Shown one piece after another: positions 28,012-36,012 of a DNA stretch of 64,000 nucleotides; positions within the stretch are counted from its first letter, which is position 1; each line of letters opens with the position of its first letter. The notes under the pieces are model-generated. The model saw only the letters and a list, made by a program, of their open reading frames with translations, was not told the origin of the DNA and searched no databases. Source of the DNA: CAWDVK01 sp963805715 (GTDB taxonomy: Bacteria; Actinomycetota; Actinomycetes; Streptosporangiales; Streptosporangiaceae); assembly GCA_963805715.1 (NCBI GenBank), contig CAWDVK010000009.1, forward strand, positions 744,001-808,000. Direction: 5' to 3'. Made by a program: the position numbers and the translations under genes.

Positions 28012-28959
28012 CTACGCGGCCGCCGGCGGCGGTGACCGGCGCCGCAGCACCCGGCGCCGCCAGCCGTAGCCGATGCCGCCGGCCAGCACGGCCAGCACGG
28101 CGAACGGCAGCACCGCGCCGAGCGCGGTCAGCAGCCAGGTCACCGCCGCCCGCAGCGCGCGCCAGCCGCCTGCGAGGCCAGCCGCGAAACCGTGGCTGGC
28201 CTTCTTCCGCGCGTGCCGGGCGGCCTCCGGGCGGCTGACGAGCGTCAGTGACACGGTCCCGTAGGTCGTTTCATGCGCCAGCGCGCGCTGCTGCGCCAGC
28301 AGCGATTCCAGCGCCGACTCCTGCACGTTGATCTGGTCCTGAACGGCCAGCAGGGCACCGACCGAGCCGGCCTGCCGCAGCAGCGCCCGCAGCTGCGTGA
28401 TCGCCGCCTGCGCCGAGGTGACCCGGCTGGCCACGTCGGCGACCTGCTCGGTGACGTCGGCGGCCTGCTGGCTCAGGGCCAGCTGGGTGCCCAGGGCGGC
28501 CAGCCGGCCAAGCGTGACCGCATAGCTCGCGACCGGGATCTTCAGCTCCAGGCTGGCGACGCTCAGCGCGGCCTGGCCGGGGCGGGCTGACTCCTGCTCG
28601 CCGGCGGTGTAGCCGCCTGCCGCGCTGACGATGCCCGCGGCGTGGCTGGCGGCCGCGGCCACGCTGGCCGCCCGCACGGTCAGGCTCGCCGTGTAGACGA
28701 TGCTCTGGCTGGTCAGGTTCAGCGCGGCCGTGGCGCCAGCGGCAGCGCCGACGGCGCCGCTGGCGGCGGGCAGGGCCAGCGGTGCCCGTTCTCCCGCCGC
28801 GCCGGGCTGCGCCGAGCTGGCTGAGGACGCGCCTGAGCGGGCGGTATCGCCCTGCGAGCAGCCCGCAAGCAGCAGGCCGGTGCCGCTGATCGCGGCCGCG
28901 ATGATGAGGGTGGTCCTTAACGATCCCCGGAACGGGCGGCTCCGCGCGATGGTGCTCAT
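28012..28959 (-). CDS. DUF4349 lipoprotein with C-terminal membrane helix
   Basis: A 315-residue protein. A lipobox LLLAGC places the lipidated cysteine at residue 34. The DUF4349 domain (about 75-265) includes SIVYTASLTVRAASVAAAAS, AGGYTAGEQES, and a long coiled coil (VTEQVADVASRVTSAQAAIT). A hydrophobic helix near 275-300 and an arginine-rich tail end the protein. It would be held in the membrane at both ends with the coiled coil outside. The role of the family is unknown. The ATG is at 28959. Confidence 0.87.
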   Translation of the reverse strand: MSTIARSRPFRGSLRTTLIIAAAISGTGLLLAGCSQGDTARSGASSASSAQPGAAGERAPLALPAASGAVGAAAGATAALNLTSQSIVYTASLTVRAASVAAAASHAAGIVSAAGGYTAGEQESARPGQAALSVASLELKIPVASYAVTLGRLAALGTQLALSQQAADVTEQVADVASRVTSAQAAITQLRALLRQAGSVGALLAVQDQINVQESALESLLAQQRALAHETTYGTVSLTLVSRPEAARHARKKASHGFAAGLAGGWRALRAAVTWLLTALGAVLPFAVLAVLAGGIGYGWRRRVLRRRSPPPAAA

Positions 28960-29038
28960 GCCGGTCGGACGCGCCCGCGCGGCGGCCGGTTCCCTCGCTG
29001 CGGACTATTCAGTGCTCCGGCGCTAGCCGACGCCGCCC

Positions 29039-29344
29039 GCGAGCGCGGCAGGTCTACGGCCTCACCCACTCGTCGCTGTACGTCGGCCTGCTCAGCCTCG
29101 CTGACAGCGCCGGGATGCTGGCCGGCTGGCGGTCGCGGCTGCCCTGTCGAGGCCGGAGCCGTCGCCCAGCTGTTCTCCCCGGTCATCTCGGTGGTCAGCG
29201 GCGGCCTGGCCTGCGTGGCGGGGGGCGCTGATCCTGGGCATGCTGATCCCGGCGCTGCGCCCGGCGACACTGCGGCCCGGCGATGATCAGCGGGCTGCCG
29301 GACTGCTCCGCTCGTCAACTAGCAGCCAAGACACAGCCAATTAA
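29039..29344 (+). pseudogene. Relic of an MFS (EntS-like) exporter
   Basis: One frame reads ARQVYGLTHSSLYVGLLSLA (29039-29098), the second helix region of MFS exporters. A second reads GAVAQLFSPVISVVSGGLAC (from about 29155), and a third, after an extra G in a six-G run, reads ALILGMLIPALRPATLRP to TAA at 29342. These match the start and end of a protein of about 420 residues with the middle deleted. Two frame changes and a large deletion make it a relic. Confidence 0.75.
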
Positions 29345-29505
29345 GCCCCTGCCAGCAGCGCAACCAACTAACGTGGACGCAGCCCGGCGCCTAGGCTGAA
29401 GAGCTTCAAGGCCAGGTCACAGCACTGCCGCAGCGCGCTGCCAGGCCACAGCCCTGCCGCGGCGGGCCGCTGGCACCGGCGCAGGCAGCCGGGTCACCGG
29501 CGGCC

Positions 29506-29540
29506 AGGTCACCGGGCACCGAGGTCACCGGGCACCGAGG
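29506..29540. repeat. 16-bp tandem repeat upstream of the LCP gene
   Basis: The unit AGGTCACCGGGCACCG occurs twice in tandem, with a degenerate copy just before (GGGTCACCGGCGGCC). It lies in the 264-bp non-coding stretch before the LCP gene and could affect that promoter. Confidence 0.75.
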
Positions 29541-29608
29541 AAATCGGGCGCTGGGATTAGCTGGCCGGTCATGTCACAGGGCAGGTCAAGGGGGAGCGTG
29601 CCGGAGCG

Positions 29609-31117
29609 ATGAGAGAGCGCCGAGCCCAGCCGCGGTGGTTCCGCGGGCGGCGGCTGGCGGGCCTGAGCGTCGGCGGCTGGCTCGCCGTGATCGTCGCCGT
29701 CCTGGTGGTCGCAGGCACCCTCGGCGCGTACGTCAAGTACCGCGCCGTCTGGGACAGCATCCGGCGCGTCAGCGTGACGGACCTGGGCAAGCGGCCGGCC
29801 AAGTACAACACCGCGCTCAACATCCTGGTCTTCGGATCCGACAGCCGCGCCGGACTGACCCCGCAGGAACAGGTGGCGCTGCACGTCGGACACGACGGCT
29901 GCGGCTGCTCCGACACGCTGATGGTGCTGCACATATCGCCCGGCCGCGGCGAGGTAACCATCCTGAACCTGCCGCGCGACACCATGGTGCCGACCTACCA
30001 GTGCAACGCGGGACCGGGCCAGTCCGGCCAGCCGGATGACCCCGGCGTGATGGTGCAGATCAACCAGACGCTGCAGCACGGCGGGCCGTCCTGCCTGTGG
30101 AAGACGGTGGAGCAGACCACCGGCATCTACCTGGACCACTTCATTGAGCTGAGCTTCACCGGCGTCGTGAAGGTGGTCAACGATGTCGGCGGCGTCAACG
30201 TGTGCGTACCGTTCGACCTGAACGACCCCAACTCAGGACTCGTACTCGACAGCGGCGAGCATCACATCGACGGCCTGACGTTCCTGGAATTCTGGCGCGC
30301 TCGTTACACCATCGGCAACGGCTCCGACCTTGAGCGGATCGAGCGGGACGACTTCCTGCTGGCTCAGGTGCTCAAGGGGGTCCTGCACAGCGGGCTGCTC
30401 TCCAGCCCGCCGAAGCTGCTGTCCGTCGTCAGCGACGCCGCCGCCGCCATGACCACCGACTCCGGCCTCAGCGCATCGGATATGCTGACCATCGCGCGCA
30501 GCCTGCACGGCATCGCCAGCAAGGACGTGCAGTTCATCGAGGCGCCCACCATCCCGTATCCGCCTGCGCCCGCGCAGGTGGAGCTCGCGCCCCAGGACAC
30601 CCAGCTGTTCCGCGCGATCGCGCATGACGCGACACTGCCGAAGCCGGCCAGGACACGCCGACCCAGGTCGCCGCCGGTGCTGGATATCAGCCCGTCCAAG
30701 GTCAGGGTGCAGGTCCTGAACGGATCAGGCATCGCGGGCGTAGCGTCGCAGGCATCGACGGCGCTGACCAGCCGCGGGTTCGACGTGGTCGGCACGCCCT
30801 CGGACGCGACGACGGCGTCGGGCACCCCCGACTACAGCTACACGACGTTGGTGATCAGGTACGCATCGGCCGCCGACCTGCCGGCCGCGGAGACCCTGAA
30901 GAAGGAGCTGTCCTCCGCCACCCTCCGGAAGGACGCCAGCCTGACACCCGGAACGATCGACCTGATCATCGGCTCCAGCTTCACGGCGCTCGCGCCGCAG
31001 GGATCCTCGCCGCCGTCACCGTCCGGCTCACCGTCCATCAAGGGCCTTGCGCACAGCTACGGCGGCATTACCGGCAATGCCTCCTGCCAGAGCGACAGCG
31101 GGGCGTTCACTGGCTGA
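29609..31117 (+). CDS. LytR-CpsA-Psr (LCP) family wall-polymer ligase with LytR_C domain
   Basis: A 502-residue membrane enzyme. A basic start (RRAQPRWFRGRRLAG) leads into one membrane helix (about 20-42). The LCP domain (about 70-300) shows LNILVFGSDSRAG, DTLMVLHISPGRGEVTIL, the NLPRDTMVP motif, and the Arg/Asp-rich FWRARYTIGNGSDLERIERD. The LytR_C domain (about 370-460) has VRVQVLNGSGIAGVAS. LCP enzymes transfer wall teichoic acid or arabinogalactan-type polymers from lipid carriers to peptidoglycan. Cysteine pairs (GHDGCGCSD and QCNAG) suggest a disulphide outside. ATG at 29609 after GGAGCG. It is convergent with doxX. Confidence 0.93.
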   Translation: MRERRAQPRWFRGRRLAGLSVGGWLAVIVAVLVVAGTLGAYVKYRAVWDSIRRVSVTDLGKRPAKYNTALNILVFGSDSRAGLTPQEQVALHVGHDGCGCSDTLMVLHISPGRGEVTILNLPRDTMVPTYQCNAGPGQSGQPDDPGVMVQINQTLQHGGPSCLWKTVEQTTGIYLDHFIELSFTGVVKVVNDVGGVNVCVPFDLNDPNSGLVLDSGEHHIDGLTFLEFWRARYTIGNGSDLERIERDDFLLAQVLKGVLHSGLLSSPPKLLSVVSDAAAAMTTDSGLSASDMLTIARSLHGIASKDVQFIEAPTIPYPPAPAQVELAPQDTQLFRAIAHDATLPKPARTRRPRSPPVLDISPSKVRVQVLNGSGIAGVASQASTALTSRGFDVVGTPSDATTASGTPDYSYTTLVIRYASAADLPAAETLKKELSSATLRKDASLTPGTIDLIIGSSFTALAPQGSSPPSPSGSPSIKGLAHSYGGITGNASCQSDSGAFTG

Positions 31118-31121
31118 CCCA

Positions 31122-31700
31122 TCACCGCTCCTCCCCGGTCCCCGCCGCCTCCGGCACGGCCGTCCCCGCCCCGGCTCGCGCTGGCTCGTCAGCTGCCGCG
31201 CTGCGGAGCTCATCGGCCGCAGCGGGCCTCGCGCTGAGCAGCCTGGCCAGCGAGCCAGCCGCGAGCGCGGCCCCGACGGCTGCCGCGGCGGCCGTGAGCG
31301 GGCGCGGCAGCCGCGGGCCGACGCTGAGCCGCCCCGGTCCCGCGGCGGCCAGGGCCGCGGCCGCCGCCAGGTTGGTGAGCGGCAGCTCGAAGCCGCCCCT
31401 GGCGGCCAGCGGCCCCTTGGCCCGGTGCGTCGCCGAGGCGACCGCCATCGTGCCGATGAGGGTCAGCGGGCCGAGCGGATCCGCGATTCCGGCCGCGGTC
31501 AGCAGGCCCCCGCCCAGCTCGCTGACTCCGGCGACCACCGCCATCTGCTTGCCCGGCGCCAGGCCGATGGCGTCGAACCCGGCGCCGGTAGCCTCGAGGC
31601 CACGGCCGCCGAACGCGCCGAGCAGCTTCTGGGCGCCGTGCACAGCCAGGTAACCACCCAGCACCAGCCTGGTGCCCAGCAAGGCAGTGTCGCGGATCAT
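31122..31700 (-). CDS. DoxX-family membrane protein
   Basis: A 192-residue protein. The first 130 residues form four hydrophobic helices with the DoxX marks GTRLVLGGYLAVHGAQKLLG, ELGGGLLTAAGI and MAVASATHRAKGP. The Ala-rich C-terminal tail is not conserved. DoxX proteins take part in thiol or redox homeostasis, sometimes with a superoxide dismutase; no such partner is adjacent. It is divergent from a TetR gene across a 96-bp gap holding a clear palindrome, so control by that TetR is likely. Confidence 0.87.
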   Translation of the reverse strand: MIRDTALLGTRLVLGGYLAVHGAQKLLGAFGGRGLEATGAGFDAIGLAPGKQMAVVAGVSELGGGLLTAAGIADPLGPLTLIGTMAVASATHRAKGPLAARGGFELPLTNLAAAAALAAAGPGRLSVGPRLPRPLTAAAAAVGAALAAGSLARLLSARPAAADELRSAAADEPARAGAGTAVPEAAGTGEER

Positions 31701-31756
31701 GGTCGCTCCATCTCAGGTAGGTAGTAGCGGAGGGCATTCCTCCGGAAAGCCTACGC

Positions 31757-31778
31757 CATACCGGAGGTATGCCTCCGG
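31757..31778. promoter_or_regulatory. Probable TetR operator
   Basis: The sequence CCGGAGGTATGCCTCCGG (31761-31778) has 7-bp inverted arms around TATG. It overlaps a second dyad, CATACC-GGA-GGTATG (31757-31771). A related half, ATTCCTCCGGAAA, lies about 25 bp away on the doxX side. Its position between the divergent doxX and tetR starts fits autoregulation. Confidence 0.72.
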
Positions 31779-31796
31779 ATCAGCTAGGATGACGAT

Positions 31797-32522
31797 GTGG
31801 CTGAGGCCGGCAGGCAGGACCCGCCAGCGGGCGCAGCGCCGGAGCCAGGGCCGGCGCAGCCGCGCCGCGAGCGGCGGATGCGAGCGGACGCCGTTCGCAA
31901 CCGGGAGGCTGTCCTCACCGCAGCCCGCGAGGCGTTCGCCGAGGATGGCCTGGAAGCGCCGCTGGAGCAGATCGCCCGCCGGGCTGGCGTCGGCATCGGC
32001 ACGCTCTACCGCAGGTTCCCGGCTCGCGAGCAGCTCATTGCCGCGGCGCTGATGGACAAGATCAGCCAGTACGCCGAGATCGCCGAGCAGGCGGTTCACG
32101 AGCCCGATCCGTGGACCGGCTTCGCGGGCTTCGTGGAGCGGATATGCGCCATGCAGGCCGATGATCGCGGTCTCGCGGATCTGCTGCTCATCACCCTTGC
32201 GCCCTGCGAGCAGATCGAGGCCATCCGGGCCCGGGCCAACCGCTCCGTCATCGCCCTGATGGAGCGGGCCAAGGCGGCCGGCCAGCTCCGCAGCCAGCTC
32301 GCAGGCGAGGATCTGCTGATGCTCTTTCTCGCCACCAGCGCCATCGCGGCCGCGACCCGCCGCGACGCACCGGGGGCGCTCCCCCGTTTCGTAGCGCTGA
32401 TGCTGGACGCATTCCGGCCGCAGCCAGCAGGCGATCTTCCGGGGGCGCCCACGAAGGCGCAGATGACCAGGGTCATGCGGCGCCTCGCCGATGCGCATGG
32501 CTGCGGTGAGCCCCAGGCCTAG
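31797..32522 (+). CDS. TetR-family transcriptional regulator
   Basis: A 241-residue repressor. The helix-turn-helix (about residues 36-85) reads NREAVLTAAREAFAEDG, then LEQIARRAGVGIGTLYRRFP, classic TetR. The remainder is an all-helical ligand domain with no recognisable pocket motif. GTG start at 31797, beginning 19 bp after the palindrome, so the operator overlaps its promoter or leader. It is divergent from doxX. Its last 4 bases overlap the end of cobQ on the other strand; that convergence says nothing about function. Confidence 0.92.
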   Translation: MAEAGRQDPPAGAAPEPGPAQPRRERRMRADAVRNREAVLTAAREAFAEDGLEAPLEQIARRAGVGIGTLYRRFPAREQLIAAALMDKISQYAEIAEQAVHEPDPWTGFAGFVERICAMQADDRGLADLLLITLAPCEQIEAIRARANRSVIALMERAKAAGQLRSQLAGEDLLMLFLATSAIAAATRRDAPGALPRFVALMLDAFRPQPAGDLPGAPTKAQMTRVMRRLADAHGCGEPQA

Positions 32523-34024
32523 CCCGGCCCGGCGGGCCCGGCGGGAGGCAGCACCGGCAGCCCCGGCGGCGCCCCCGCTGCCAGCAAGGTCAGGACGGCC
32601 CCGGTGTCGAGGTGATCGACGACCAGGTCACCCAGCAGGTCCAGCTGCGCCGCCCGGAGCGCGGCGAAATCCGTGCCGGGCGCGGGCCGGAAGTCGCGGC
32701 CGGCGATCGCGGCGACCTCGGCGAGGAACCCGCGGCGGAACTCGTCGTTCTCGAAAATGCCGTGCCAGCTCGTGCCCCAGACCGGGCCCTGGCGCCAGCC
32801 GTCGAGGAACGCCTCCGCCGGGCCGGCCGTCCGCGAGACGACGCCGTGGTGGATCTCGTAGCCGGCGACGCGGGCGCCGTAAGCGCATCCGGATGGCCGG
32901 TCCAGGGTCTTGACCGGCGCGAACCTGACCCGCACCGGCAGCAGTCCGAGCCCGGCGACCGTGCCCGCGCCGGACTCCACCGCATCCTCGATCTCGGCGG
33001 CCAGCATCTGGTAGCCGCCGCAGATGCCCAGGACCGGCAGGCCGGCGGCGGCCCGCTGCAGGAGCGCGCCGGCCAGCCCGCGGTCGCGGAGCCAGCCGAG
33101 ATCGGCCACCGTGGCCCGCGATCCCGGCAGCACCACCAGGTCGGCGTCGGCCAGGTCGGCCGGCCTGGTGGCGAGCCGGACCAGCACCCCTGGCTCGGCC
33201 GCCAGCGCATCGATGTCCGTGAAGTTGCTGATCCGCGGCAGCCGGACGACGCTCACGCGCAGCACGTCGCGCCCGCATGGGGCACCCACGGGCGGCCGGA
33301 CCGCGTCCAGCGACAGGGAGTCCTCGCCGTCGAGCCACAGGTCCGGGCTGAAGGGCAGGACGCCGACCACGGGACGGCCGGTGAGCTGCGCGATCATGGC
33401 CAGGCCGGGGTCCAGCAGGTCGCGGGCGCCGCGGAACTTGTTCAGCACGAAGCCCGCTACCAGCGCCTGGTCGGCCGGCTCCAGCAGCGCGACCGTGCCG
33501 TAGAGCGCGGCGAACGAGCCGCCGCGGTCGATATCGGAGACGACGAGGACCGGCAGCCCGGCCGCGCGAGCCAGGCCCATGTTGGCGATATCGCTGCCGC
33601 GCAGGTTGATCTCGGCCGGACTGCCCGCCCCCTCGCAGATCACCACGTCGAACTCGCGGCGCAGCTCACTGAGGCAGGCCACGGCGATATCGAGCAGGTC
33701 CGCGGTGCGGCCGGCGTAGCTGGCCGCCGTCACCTCGCCGGCCGGCTGGCCGAGCACGACAACCTGGCTGCCGGCGGCGCCAGGCTTCAGCAGCACGGGA
33801 TTCATCCGCGCGTCCGGCTCGATGCCCGCCGCTGCCGCCTGCATGGCCTGTGCCCGGCCGATCTCCGCGCCGCCAGCGGTCACGAACGAGTTCAGCGACA
33901 TGTTCTGCGCCTTGAACGGCGCGACGCTGACGCCGCGCCGGTGCAGCCACCGGCACAGGCCGGCGGTCAGCACGCTCTTCCCCGCGTCGGACGTGGTGCC
34001 GGCCACCAGCAGCGCGCCTCTCAC
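32519..34024 (-). CDS. cobQ: Cobyric acid synthase (CobQ)
   Basis: A 501-residue glutamine-dependent amidase that amidates side chains b, d, e and g of adenosylcobyrinic diamide. The N-terminal ATP-binding domain shows LLVAGTTSDAGKSVLTAGL, FKAQNMSLNSFVT, EIGRAQAMQA and CEGAGSPAEINLR. The glutaminase domain has the nucleophile in LGICGGYQMLAAEI (Cys near residue 333) and the histidine in WGTSWHGIFEND. GTG start at 34024. The gene is separate from cobH and has no cob neighbours. No cobalamin riboswitch is visible upstream. Confidence 0.95.
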   Translation of the reverse strand: MRGALLVAGTTSDAGKSVLTAGLCRWLHRRGVSVAPFKAQNMSLNSFVTAGGAEIGRAQAMQAAAAGIEPDARMNPVLLKPGAAGSQVVVLGQPAGEVTAASYAGRTADLLDIAVACLSELRREFDVVICEGAGSPAEINLRGSDIANMGLARAAGLPVLVVSDIDRGGSFAALYGTVALLEPADQALVAGFVLNKFRGARDLLDPGLAMIAQLTGRPVVGVLPFSPDLWLDGEDSLSLDAVRPPVGAPCGRDVLRVSVVRLPRISNFTDIDALAAEPGVLVRLATRPADLADADLVVLPGSRATVADLGWLRDRGLAGALLQRAAAGLPVLGICGGYQMLAAEIEDAVESGAGTVAGLGLLPVRVRFAPVKTLDRPSGCAYGARVAGYEIHHGVVSRTAGPAEAFLDGWRQGPVWGTSWHGIFENDEFRRGFLAEVAAIAGRDFRPAPGTDFAALRAAQLDLLGDLVVDHLDTGAVLTLLAAGAPPGLPVLPPAGPAGPG

Positions 34025-34355
34025 CCGATCCAGCGCTGTCCCTCCCCGGCCAGTCCTGTCGGTTCCCCGGACATCATCGCGGCTGGCCGCCCCCGGGCGC
34101 AGCCCAGGACCTGATGCCGCGCTGCGTTCTGGTCACCGGCACTGTGATCAGCGCCCCTTCGGGCCGCACGCTATCCTCGACATGACGATCCGCGGGATCC
34201 CCCGTGCGTCGTGACCTGAGATAGCCGCTGTCCATGTCCGCCGATGACGGCGCGCAACGGGCGGCGTCGCTGGCCAGACGGGTCTGGCGCCACCCTGTCC
34301 AGTCTCCGAGAGGTGTCCGGCACGTGACCTGGCTAGTGCACAATGTTTGGTCCGG

Positions 34356-34432
34356 GCGCCTGTAGCTCAGCCGGATAGAGCAGCTGCCTTCTAAGCAGCC
34401 GGTCGCAGGTTCGAGTCCTGCCAGGCGCGCCA
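34356..34432 (+). tRNA. tRNA-Arg (anticodon UCU)
   Basis: The 77-nt gene folds fully. The acceptor stem GCGCCTG pairs with CAGGCGC, the D arm contains AGCTCAGCCGGATAGAGCA, and the anticodon stem GCTGC/GCAGC encloses the loop CTTCTAA (anticodon at 34390-34392). The T arm is GCAGG-TTCGAGT-CCTGC, and CCA is encoded. A broken integrase lies 48 bp downstream, so this gene was probably an attachment site. Confidence 0.97.
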
Positions 34433-34480
34433 GCCGAAACCCCAGCTCAGAGCCCTGACGCGCGGGCTGGCCGCCGATCA

Positions 34481-34863
34481 TCAATTGGGCTTCATGCCCG
34501 TTCGTGCCACACTCGTGCCACGCGAGTGCTCTCCGAGTTCGGTGCGGGCACGGTCGGCCACGGCGTCGGCCAGGGTCCGCTGGCGGTCGCTGGTCGAGTG
34601 CAGGTAGATCAGTGCGGCCCGGCTGCTGGAATGCCCCACGCGTTCCATCGGCTCGCGCAGGTTTGCCCCGCATTGGCGATAAAGAGGTTCCCGGCGTGGC
34701 GCAGGTGGAAATGAATGCCGGGCAGGCCGGTAGCAGCCAGCGCAGGCATCCAGATCCGGCGCAGGCCATCCGGTCCCCGGTAGCGCGCCTGCCATCGGCC
34801 AGATCTAAACGGCGCCAGGCAGCAGCCACCCCGATTTCCCCCCAGAACGGGCGTCCCCCACAA
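34481..34863 (-). pseudogene. Tyrosine recombinase (integrase) relic beside tRNA-Arg
   Basis: The C-terminal frame reads GANLREPMERVGHSSSRAAL, then IYLHSTSDRQRTLADAVADR to TGA at 34481, with the catalytic tyrosine in IYLHST. In other frames the upstream part reads GSWQARYRGPDG-like N-domain sequence, then LPGIHFH-LRHAGNLFIANAG, the RHxxG/A motif. At least two frame changes occur, and the middle catalytic region between the ARYRGPDG domain and box II is deleted. It is the remains of an integrating plasmid or phage that used the tRNA as att site. No second copy of the tRNA 3' end is seen in the window. Confidence 0.82.
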
Positions 34864-34865
34864 TT

Positions 34866-35108
34866 GCGGGCGGGAAAACGGCTTCGCTGAGCTTCGGCGG
34901 CGTGTTGCTGAGCGGGATTGACCTGCGGGAGCTGTTCGGCCGAGGCGCCGGATACTGGGCGCTGGGATGCTTGACCGCCTGCCCTGGGCGTTGACGGCGG
35001 TAGCTGCCCGCCGGAGCGCTTCTGATGCCGTGACTCGCGCATCACCGCCCCGAGTAGGATCAGGATCCCGATATTAGTGAAGGTGAGTATAAATAGAAAT
35101 ATCAGCAT
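34866..35108 (-). CDS. Possible small membrane ORF of the integrated element
   Basis: From ATG at 35108 the frame codes MLIFLFILTFTNIGILILLG, then AVMRESRHQKRSGGQLPPS. This is one membrane helix followed by a hydrophilic tail that runs on out of frame into the integrase relic (open to 34074). The first 60 bp are unusually AT-rich for this chromosome. It may be a leftover of the mobile element. The product is not recognised and the 3' limit given here is arbitrary. Confidence 0.3.
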
Positions 35109-35193
35109 CCCTTTCGCACCGTCATCGCATCATAGGACAGCACATGTCGCAACCCGAGGCAGATGGCCTGGCGGGCAGCAGGGTGCTCGGGCG

Positions 35194-35907
35194 TCAGTGG
35201 CCAGCTCCGGCCTGGCAAGCCCAGACTCCCAGGTCTTGGAGGGCTTTCTCGTCGAGGTACTCGAGCGAGGAGAGGACCATGTCGGCCTCGCGGTAGCGCC
35301 GGTCAGCGGCGAGCAGCGGGTCGGGGACAGCCAGGCAGCGCATTCCGGCCGCCTTCGCTGCCAGCACACCGTTCGGTGAGTCCTCGATCGCCAGGCATCT
35401 GGTCGGGCTTTCGCCCAGCCTGCGAGCAGCAGTGAGGTAGACGTTGGGAGCCGGCTTGCCGTTGGCTTCGTCCAACGCGGAGCAGCGTACCTTGATGTCA
35501 TCCAGCCCCAGCCGGCGGCAGACGGCGTCGATGAGCAGGATCGGCGAGGACGATGCGATGGCGAGGCCCAGTTCGTGCCTGTGGAAGATCCGGATCGCCG
35601 CCGGAACCCCGGCCATCGGCTCGCCCTGGGCCCTGACGTGGGCGATGACGAGGTCGGTGATGCGACCGGTGATGTCGGCGTCGGTCAGCTGGTCCGGCTC
35701 GCCGCCCTGATGTGCCTGCCGCTGTCGCCAGATCGCGACCACCTCAAGCGCGGCCAGCAGGTCGCGCGCCCAATGGCGTGCCCGCAGGTCCAGCAAGGCG
35801 GTCGCTGCCGCCATCGACCAGTCGGTCGTGGCATTGCCGGTCAGCCCGAGCGCGAACGGCGAACCTGCTGCAGCGCATCGCCGCAGGCAGCAAACGCGCA
35901 GGCGCAA
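35194..35907 (-). pseudogene. Fused remnants: FGGY sugar-kinase segment joined to a HAD phosphatase C-terminal part
   Basis: The 237-residue open frame is a chimera. Residues about 20-55 (LTGNATTDWSMAAATALLDL, then RARHWARDLLAAL) resemble the middle of an FGGY carbohydrate kinase. From about residue 75 the sequence is HAD phosphatase/phosphoglucomutase: MAGVPAAIRIF, LAIASSSPILLIDAV, GKPAPNVYLTAARRLGE, and CLAIEDSPNGVLAAKAAGM with the acidic pair. The N-terminal DxDGT nucleophile motif of HAD enzymes is missing, so no activity is expected. It looks like two neighbouring sugar genes joined by a deletion. Confidence 0.78.
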
Positions 35908-35999
35908 GCACCTGAGGTGCCGACGTTGATGGCGATCAGTGCCTCCGCGCCCGTGCGACCGGTAACGGACGTAGCCCCGGAGCTGGACTGGGCGCTCAT
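35841..35999 (-). pseudogene. N-terminal fragment of an FGGY carbohydrate kinase
   Basis: A 52-codon frame starting ATG at 35999 contains ALIAINVGTSGACACAFAAC, matching the first phosphate-binding loop of xylulokinase-type enzymes (the usual pattern is LLALDVGTSGARA.LFD). It stops at 35841, and the next recognisable kinase segment appears in a different frame in the adjacent relic. The kinase gene has lost most of its length. Confidence 0.7.
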
Positions 36000-36012
36000 G
36001 GCGATCGCCCGG

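Noticed and set aside
26190..28238. 682-codon plus-strand frame
   Set aside because: It is antisense to deaminase, YidC, DUF6412 and DUF4349 genes, all of which have real motifs. Its content is Gln/Arg/Gly-rich shadow.
34234..34365. Short plus-strand ORF (MSADDGAQRAASLARRVWRH) before tRNA-Arg
   Set aside because: It has no ribosome site and overlaps the tRNA 5' end.
34074..35108. 344-codon minus-strand frame through the tRNA region
   Set aside because: It crosses the tRNA gene antisense and the integrase relic out of frame. Only its first 80 or so codons could be real.
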